64,000 nt of DNA from Melampsora larici-populina 98AG31 (taxonomy: Eukaryota > Basidiomycota > Pucciniomycetes > Pucciniales > Melampsoraceae), in assembly GCF_000204055.1 (NCBI RefSeq), contig NW_006768772.1, forward strand, positions 287,379 through 351,378, in the 5' to 3' direction. Under the pieces are notes generated by a model. It had not been told where the DNA came from. It searched no databases and was given only the letters and a program-made list of their open reading frames with translations. Position numbers and translations under genes: made by a program. Shown here in pieces: positions 57,164-64,000 of the stretch (the first letter of the stretch is position 1; each line of letters opens with the position of its first letter).

Positions 57164-57263
57164 NNNNNNNNNNNNNNNNNNNNNNNNNNNNNNNNNNNNN
57201 NNNNNNNNNNNNNNNNNNNNNNNNNNNNNNNNNNNNNNNNNNNNNNNNNNNNNNNNNNNNNNN
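57164..57263. other. Assembly gap, 100 N
   Basis: Exactly 100 N, a conventional placeholder length, so the true distance between the convergent family A and Tnp2 genes is unknown. Confidence 0.99.
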
Positions 57264-57409
57264 TAAAAGGCTTTGATTTCATGTCAAAGAACATATGGTA
57301 AACAGGACTCTTATTTATGTCATACAAGTATTCTATCTTCAATCTTTTGTATCGATGATTGTGTATTGGTTTGGTGAGATATTTGGCACTGGAATGCATC
57401 AAATACCCC

Positions 57410-60400
57410 TCATCTCACCATTGAGACCAGCGCCACAGTAGGAATATTGAGATTCCTACTCAACTCTTTGGGCTTATACAGTAGCCATGAACAATGTGCT
57501 ATTATCTCATTTAGTCTGACTATTCTATCTTCAGGCGCATCCCACACCTGTAAATGCATGGTCATATCTGGCATCTGGACACGTGCAAAAGGGTCCCTTG
57601 ATGATGATGGTATTGGCTTGAAACACTGAATTTGTAGCCAGGTATCAATTATATTCTCACCCAATACTGGAGATCGATGGTGTTCGAAGATTTTTGATAT
57701 ACGTCCAAAGCAGTCAGAGGTGTCTGTGATTGATCGGAAGACAACAAAGCTATCATCCATACTGCTCTCGAAGTTTGAGTAGGTCACACCACAATGTTCC
57801 TGTCGTTTGTGAAAAAAAGCACGGGCTGGAACTGGTGAAAAGCCGAGTGCATCATCAGACGACAATGTGGCCCAAATCTTTGGAGCTAACCATGTACAGC
57901 TATCACATTGATCATCATTCAGACGCCTAATCAAAAGTGCTAGAGTGTTTTCACTCAGTGGTTCGAGCCGAGAATTCGACATGCGCCTGGGCTTAGGATC
58001 TTGCGGCTCGTAAAAAGATTTCAGCTGCGTAATATGGGGTCTGAGTTCGTCTGGCAGTTTTTTCTCATCTTGAAGTAGAGCCGAGAGATTCCCGGCCCGA
58101 CAGAAGTTCTTGAGAAATGTGATTTTGAGCTGCCCTGCAATATTAAACAAATATCTGACTTTAGCTGAGGAAGGGATGTATTACAATTATATACAAAACA
58201 CTGACCAACATGATTATTATGACAGGCTTTCAAAATATTTCCCATTAGGCGTTCATACGGAAAAGACCACCAAGATCGCACTGAACCAAACTTTTCAAGA
58301 CAGTCCCCCAAATGAATGGCCATATGGTGGTTCGGTGTCAGGGTACAATGCTGAAAAAGTATAACTGAGCTTTCCAAGTATTCTCGAATATGATAACGGT
58401 ATTTCTGTATGTGTTCATCCGTGATTGCACGCTTGAGAGCTAGGTTGACTAATGAAACTAGATGACAAAAGTTCTGCAGCAAAGAAGTCTGAACTTGATC
58501 ATTACCAAACCACTTTGGAATCAATACCAAGGGTAATTGAATGGAGAATAGATTTCTCCACTCATCAGCTTTAAGCTTACCAAAGGAAGCCTTCCCAAGA
58601 GCTGGTATTGCTCTCTTGATCCACGTTGGAATATGAATCCGTGGTAAGAAAGAATTGACATACTGTAACATTGAAGAATCAAAGATTATCTCGTCAAGAG
58701 GTGGAGAAACCCACTCTCCTACCCATCCACTATCATTCAACGGATCAAATTCAGAATCACTCGAGTCTGTGCTATCATCAAATGAGTTGTCTATCACATT
58801 TTCACCATCAACACTTTTCTCCACCTTTGGCAACCTGTGATTCTTGGGTTTTTTTTCGGAGTGTTCTGCTAATAGACTTAGTAGCTCATTTGTACTGATT
58901 CCTGGAACTTTGTCTTCTTCGCTGGTAATTTCCGCCATTGCCCAAAACCTTCTACAGTGCGACATGAAGAGACTGAGCAACAGATTATGCATTGAATCTA
59001 CAACATGAAATTCGATGATATTCCAGTACTCTAACTCAATTAATACGGAGTACCGCACTCCATGAGTTTTGAAGATTTTTTTTCTTTCTGAAACAGTTTT
59101 GGCATCTCGAGCTTGTTGAGCCCACACTCTGTGTTGAGCACAAGTTCGTAAAGGCCATGATGTGGTGTCAAAATTGTTGATTTCGCTTTTTTTGAGAAGA
59201 CAGTAGGAGCAAAAATAGGTTGCTGTTGCGCTTGGAAAACCCAGAGAGCGCCTCAAAGCAGGGATGTCGGCTACAAAAGGTAGTAATGCAGCCCTAACCA
59301 GGCGTCCCTCTTTGTAGAGATGAGTTTGAGACAGTAAAAGTCCAGGATTCCACAAGGTTTGAAGTTGAGTTACAATTGGCCTTAGAACCCAGTTCATTTG
59401 TTCCAGTGAAGGTTCACGTGGTCCTGGAACCACTCCAGCAATGAAAATATTTTCAGGACGAAACCGTATCTTAAATGGAAGTGTTAGACAAACTAGTATG
59501 ATAAAAGTGATAGATGTATGATGACCACTTTGTTTATTTCCAAATGGATTGATACCATCCACAAACATCCCAAAAACCAAATTCCCGCTGGCTTTTGTGA
59601 ACTGTTTTCCATCTGGGCCTTTGAATTCTTTCCAAATCTTTGAATGATGAATATTGCTGATTTCGGAGGCCGGTTCAAATGGCTTTGATGATTCCTCGAG
59701 TGATTCATCAAGGGACAGCTCAATCGTTGGACGAGACAACAAGCGTGATATCCAATTGGAGAGATCTTGAAACGCATACTGCCGCACAGGTCTCTCGTTT
59801 CCTCGGGAAAATTTTATCAGAGGTTCGCCACAAGTTTCTTCGGTGAAGGCATCATCAGGATGTGTGGTTGGATTTGCACTCGTCACCATATCGGGATTGT
59901 TTTCAATAGGCCCACCCGGAATTGTAGATATCTTATGATTGCATCGCATTGGCGTGTTGGTTGGTGGATGTAAAGCAAAGCATGCTCGGCAGCAGTTCAT
60001 ATAGATCAGGTCAGGATCGATCTCAAGCCAGTTGATAGCGGTACCAATACCTTTTGGTATTTTACGTAGAGCAACAGTCTCAGCCGGAAGAAGGACGCGA
60101 GAACTTTGTGAGAGACATGGTACAAGTCCCAGAGTCCAAGATAATTCGATCGTGATCCTCTGGACATTAAGTAGCCAGGAAGCTGTACTATTTGATGAAT
60201 GGTCGTATATATTCATAATTACCGTTGTCAGCACAGCATGTAGAGCCAATGCTGGGACTTGTGTGAGCGTAAATTTGTGAAATCGGCCTGCAAAATAAAC
60301 AGATTAGTTTACGGAAGACTCTGGATGTCAACACTAGGATGAAAGACGTACTGCAATCATGTTTCTTGACACCTTCAGATTGGGCGACAACAGCTGCTAG

Positions 60401-60880
60401 ACAAGTTCTTGATGGTGTTGCTTCTGTATTCTCCGATGATGTGGAACGATTGGGATTAGAGAAGGAACATTTGGGATTTATGTCTAATCGTTCTCCAGAC
60501 TCAGGTCGGGGAGTTCCTACCACTTGAGATTCTTGCAGTGGATTCGATGATTCGTTTACATTTAGATGATCCCTAGTGGTTCTTATAGATGATGATTGTA
60601 AAGAGATCTGTGCGAGAGATGTAACCAGATCATCCTGATCTGAACCACCGCTAGGCTCAAGCAAAGGTCCTTCGATGTTGGAGTTTGTTGATAAGGAAGA
60701 CTCTTGAGCCTGGTTACGAAGCTCAGCACGTTGATGAACCTCATATGCTTCCCGAGTAAGTTCAACTCCTGATTGCTGTTGCCCATATGCATCCAAATAG
60801 ACACCTGAACTGCAATGGAAAGCTTTGCAGCAGCACACAATACGCCGGACATGTCCAGCCTGCTTTCGACGAGGAGCCAT
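57410..60880 (-). CDS. tnp2: Intact Tnp2 transposase, CACTA superfamily (Transposase_21)
   Basis: Exons 60880-60352, 60287-58206 and 58134-57410 join in phase to 1,111 residues with no stop. N-terminus MAPRRKQAGHVRRIVCCCKA is Cys-rich and could bind zinc; residues to about 175 are Ser-rich. The core has NCCRACFALHPP, GNLVFGMFVDGINPFGNKQ, VVPGPREPSLEQMNWVLRP, FVADIPALRRSLGF, YFCSYC and FHVVDSMHNLLLSLF, the ordered signatures of Transposase_21 with candidate catalytic Asp in FVDG, VADIP and VDSMH. A Ser/Asp-rich linker follows, then LPRIHIPTWIKRAIP, SFPYERLMG..NNHVG with the family intron, and the C-terminal IDTWLQIQCFKPIP domain. It should cut CACTA termini in the nucleus. It is the best candidate autonomous transposase here for mobilising the CACTA MITEs. 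Confidence 0.88.
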
Positions 60881-60892
60881 CCTCTCGAACAA

Positions 60893-61371
60893 ATCACACA
60901 GTATAGATGTTGAATATTTGACAGATAGTTAACGGAAAAAGCAGAACATACGAGAAAAAAACCTTGGTGAAAATACAATGAGGTATACTTTTGGAAAGCA
61001 AGAATGGTATGTATAATGTAGTCCAAAAAAGAGTTCACAGAAGTCTGCCACATGATATAGCCAAATAGTACAACATTTCATTCGCAACACAATCCACACG
61101 ATCCACAAAAAGTTACACCATATAAGCCGATACATCACGTAGAATTAGATTCCTACTAGAATATCCTTCGGTTTAGGCTGAAACTTGAATTCTTATCGTT
61201 TATTTAAACAAGCATCTGCGGCCATTGGGAACCAAAACCAGTGTTTCGGAGATTGGGTGCATGAAACACCTTCTTGACAAATGAACTGGGTTGATTGATA
61301 GTCTGTGTTACAAGAAAAGCAGGTTAAAGATTTGTTAGAGACTTTGTTGATAGATGAAGTAACGCACAAAA
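60893..61371. other. Short intergenic stretch between HeH/SAP-like gene and Tnp2
   Basis: 5' flank of Tnp2 on the minus strand. Open frames here only overlap the Tnp2 start and show no family similarity. Confidence 0.45.
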
Positions 61372-62220
61372 TCACTCTTGCATATCCACCGACGGCATCA
61401 GGTCTGAAACTTGAGAATAATGATATCCCGAGATAACACGTCCTTCGGGAACATCCTCCTCACAAACAAATTTTATGTACAAGTCGACCAGAACCGGATG
61501 TACTAGACCAACAGAGTGGACAAATATGTATGGAGCATGACATTGGAGTGAAAATCGTAAGAATTCGATTGTCTTTTTATGAGCCTTTCCAGCCGCGAGG
61601 GTCTTGGGCTTGCAACTGAACTCCTTACTAAAAGGTAGGACTAGATCAGGATCCACATGAGCCTTGTAGAGTACCAGGACTTGATCGACTCGGGCGTCTT
61701 GTCGAATTGTAACACCTGGGCAACGGCTATGGATGGCGTCACATAACATCGCACGGGTAGTATGACGACTGAGCGGATCGAAATCAATATCGGGTTTGAG
61801 AGTGTCAGATGGTGGAACAGATGTTCTGATCAAAAATGGCTCAAGAAGTGGTCGCAAGTCGGTCATAAAGTTGTGAGTCAGCTTGGCCTTGTTATGAGTC
61901 GGACACTATTTTGTTTCGGGATTGAAATGAGCCAAGACCCTGTAGTAATTTAAGTTCTTTATCCCTGAAGCCATTGATTCAAAGTCGATTTCGAGAAAAA
62001 CATGGAGGTCTTTAGGTAATGTTTGGACTTTAGGCCACAACGGATGATTGAAAAGATTTGAGAAGTTTGCTTGAGGATTTTGACTCGTGCTGGGATCTTT
62101 AGCAGTTTGGGTTGAGTTTGGGGTAGGGCTAGTTGGTTCCTTCGTCTTCAGACTATGATCCGCAACCATCAAAGCCCCAGGAGACTTAAGCGACCCTTTG
62201 CGGCTTTTAATTTTCGTCAT
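61372..62220 (-). pseudogene. HeH/SAP-like accessory gene of cassette 2 (in-frame TAG)
   Basis: One frame runs from MTKIKSRKGSLKSPG at 62220, just after a CACAG acceptor-like sequence, to SDLMPSVDMQE at 61372. It is interrupted only by TAG at 61906-61908 between AHFNPETK and CPTHNKAKL. Parts: basic/Ser-rich N-terminus, LWPKVQTLPKDLHVFL, DFDPLSRHTTRAMLCDAIH..ARVDQVLVLYKAHV (helix-extension-helix fit), DPDLVLPFSKEFSCKP, and a C-terminal SLQCHAPYIFVHSVGLVHPV block also present in the relic at 3.4-3.7 kb. The gene at 7371-8114 shares the first two blocks. It sits upstream of Tnp2 on the same strand. The single stop could be a recent mutation or sequence error. Confidence 0.6.
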
Positions 62221-63093
62221 ATCTGTGAGAAAGAATCCAGACGATTAGATCAACAGCTAATTATCAGAAAATTAACAAAGACAAACTATCTGAAGGTATT
62301 GATCTAGTATCATCACTGAATGTGAAAATTCACCTTTATAATCTTCGAAATTAGATATCTGATATAAAAAAGAACAGGTAGTGGCGGTTCATAAAAGACA
62401 GATGTATTTTTTGTGAGTCAGTGATTGCTTTAGTTCACGTACATTGTTCTTTTCTATGTTGTGGCGGGATCTATTGCTGAAATATCATCATACAGGGGAT
62501 CATGAAAGTTAAACCACGTACATATTTTTCCTTTTGTTATGTCACAGTGCACATTCGAAAGGGTGAGTTGGGGTGTGATGGTCAAAGTGCAGAATCAATG
62601 AGTTGCCCGTTTTCGAGACTTAAAGTTATATCATGACAATACCTTCACGATCCCTAGCGCACGAGTTGGGAAATAATAAAGGAAGAAATTTATATCCATC
62701 TTTGAGAGAGCCGATTTATTAACATGACTTTGTGTAAATATAATATATATTATCGGATGTTCATAAAGAATTCCATGCATGCAAGTGGTGCATGAGTGGG
62801 GCAAGCAATGGGATTAGGAACGAGATTAGGAAAGGGTAAGAAGATAACTACAGATCAACACCAAGGCAAATTAACAATGCCCTTTCACCTCTGAAAACAC
62901 CTACCCATCTCGTTTTTTGTTCTTATGATAATAAACCATGTCAACCTCGCTTGGGCCTAACTCACTTTGAGTAATTTGTCCTGTCTCCGTTTCGTTTAAT
63001 TATCACCTATATTCAAGTTAGTCGATGATATTTCACTCGATTTCCAGTTTATCTTTTCTCTATTCTGACAATTCTTTTAGGAAAGTTGCCACA
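62221..63093. other. Intergenic region between divergent genes
   Basis: Lies between the starts of the minus-strand HeH/SAP-like gene and the plus-strand gene at 63094. I see no gene or repeat. The acceptor-like TTTTAG just before 63081 suggests an upstream non-coding exon of the gene at 63094. Confidence 0.4.
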
Positions 63094-63735
63094 ATGTTCC
63101 CAACTTTCATGATCTATGGTCAATCACGGGGAAGTGTCATGCCTGAGCTACGAGCCATGGCCTTCCAAACTCGAACTCCAACCTCGGAACTTTCACAACA
63201 GACTTCTCCAGAGCGCATCAGCTCGTTCAATCTGCGTTTTGAACTGCACCTTGATTCGGGATGCTACCATTTGGTCCCTCAGGCTCTTGAAAAACATGTA
63301 GAACGCTATCGATTTCTCAACACCCAAGAACTCGACTTGATAAAAGATCATCTTAGTGCTATCCAGGATCAGATTCATGATACTATTTCTTATCTCTGTG
63401 ATGCTGAACGTGTAGTGGGATATGTAGAAATGGCATTGGGTTTGCCTGATCCCGAAGTTTCCGCCCATCATCATATACTCAAGGAGCAACTAAAGAAATC
63501 ACGCGCGGAATGTAAAGAGTATATGCGCGCATTCAAACGTTACAACAGAGACGTGGCAAGACGTGGAGCAATTCTTTCTAGGGAGAAGTGAGTAAACATT
63601 TAATAAATCACAACGTATCATGATAAATGTCTTCACACAACTCACTTTACTTGTATTTTGTCACATCATCTATGATCATCTCACTTTCTTGAACCTAGCA
63701 AACGCACTTGCGATTTTGAGGATGCTGCAGTGTAG
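63094..63735 (+). CDS. Small intact coiled-coil protein, unknown function
   Basis: Exons 63094-63587 and 63699-63735 join in phase 2 (donor AA/GTGAGT, acceptor CCTAG) to 176 residues. The start MFPTFMIYGQSRGS follows a TTTTAG acceptor by 13 bases. An in-frame upstream Met at 63025 would need the intervening TTTTAG to be exonic. The middle is helical and charged: YHLVPQALEKHVERYRFL, LIKDHLSAIQDQIHDTISYL, HHILKEQLKKSRAECKEYMR, a probable coiled coil, followed by a basic RRGAIL segment and a short acidic end CDFEDAAV. It resembles in style, but not clearly in sequence, the coiled-coil genes at 47.6 and 51.4 kb. Being next to cassette 2 it might be another passenger of the same element. Confidence 0.6.
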
Positions 63736-64000
63736 CTCGAACTAATCCTGAACCCACCTCACCGGTTTCCAAACCTGCCACACCACTAGCCTCCGATCTT
63801 GTTAGTCTAGTGATTCACTGAAATCTGAAATTCCACTGTTGTGACCTTGTGATATGGTGTGTGATATTGATGTATCGAATTTCCTTGTCTTACAGTCATA
63901 CTTAGAAGTTTTTTGTTCAAATATGTGCATCAACGTGTATTGAGTTGGGACTGTACACATTGATGAATATGCAAGGGTCAAAAGTCGTCAAATGATTGAT
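63736..64000. other. 3' flank at window edge
   Basis: AT-rich sequence after the last gene. No CACTA right terminus is visible before the window ends. Confidence 0.4.

Noticed and set aside
62388..62392. TAGTG as the right terminus of the CACTA element beginning at 50807
   Set aside because: The adjoining bases read CACTACCTGTTC on the other strand, not CACTACAAAAAA, and the flanking triplet (GCG) does not match CAA.
1..64000. tRNA, rRNA, CRISPR arrays, bacterial operons or viral genes
   Set aside because: No cloverleaf-forming segment, rRNA-like block or regularly spaced direct-repeat array was recognised, and the genes contain spliceosomal introns. A tRNA scan or covariance search could still find something I missed.

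Overview
The window looks like a repeat-rich nuclear segment of a rust fungus (Pucciniales, probably Puccinia-like). The evidence is short GT-AG introns (about 60-110 bp) in most genes, compositional patchiness, and several multicopy protein families that I recognise as typical of rust and other basidiomycete genomes: Tnp2/Transposase_21 of CACTA elements, DUF6589-like proteins and Tet-like 2OG-Fe(II) oxygenases. I see no ordinary housekeeping gene. Nearly everything supportable is a transposon gene, a transposon accessory gene, a relic, or a small non-autonomous element. One 100-base N gap (57164-57263) shows this is a draft scaffold. All family assignments come from reading the sequence; no database search was run.

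Layout. 1-1200 (-): edge-truncated DUF6589-like gene. 1.8-2.8 kb (-): orphan gene holding only the C-terminal part of Tnp2. 3.4-3.7 kb and 5.2-5.8 kb: relics of the HeH/SAP-type gene and of Tnp2. 7.4-14.0 kb: CACTA-type cassette 1, with a HeH/SAP-like gene (+), Tnp2 (+, one nonsense codon) and a convergent accessory gene, here called family A (-). 15.1-20.4 kb: a very large family A gene (+) with a tandem exon-plus-intron duplication. 21.7-22.9 kb: an intact four-exon gene of unknown function. 23.4-30.3 kb (-): decayed Tnp2 and family A genes; two CACTA-type MITEs sit 31 bp apart inside the Tnp2 coding sequence. 31.9-34.2 kb: rust multicopy relics, including a Tet-like oxygenase split by a 204-bp CACTG MITE. 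37-41 kb (-): a decayed large gene split by a Harbinger-like MITE. 41-47.6 kb: mostly gene-poor repeats. 47.6-48.6 kb: coiled-coil gene. 48.9-50.8 kb: LTR and leader of a retrotransposon. From 50807: a CACTACAAAAAA terminus, followed by coiled-coil gene (+), family A gene (+, runs into the gap), an intact 1,111-aa Tnp2 gene (-), HeH/SAP-like gene (-) and a small coiled-coil gene (+).

How the genes fit together. Cassette 1 (7371-14031) and cassette 2 (62220-54386) have the same gene order and relative orientation when one is inverted: HeH/SAP-like gene, then Tnp2, then convergent family A. Four family A genes share a tail motif, and a phase-0 intron just upstream of it in at least three of them. 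Tnp2 is the predicted transposase. I infer that the HeH/SAP-like and family A proteins are its DNA-binding accessory partners, analogous in role but not visibly in sequence to plant CACTA TnpA. This conserved multi-gene CACTA architecture is the best candidate in the window for a poorly described system.
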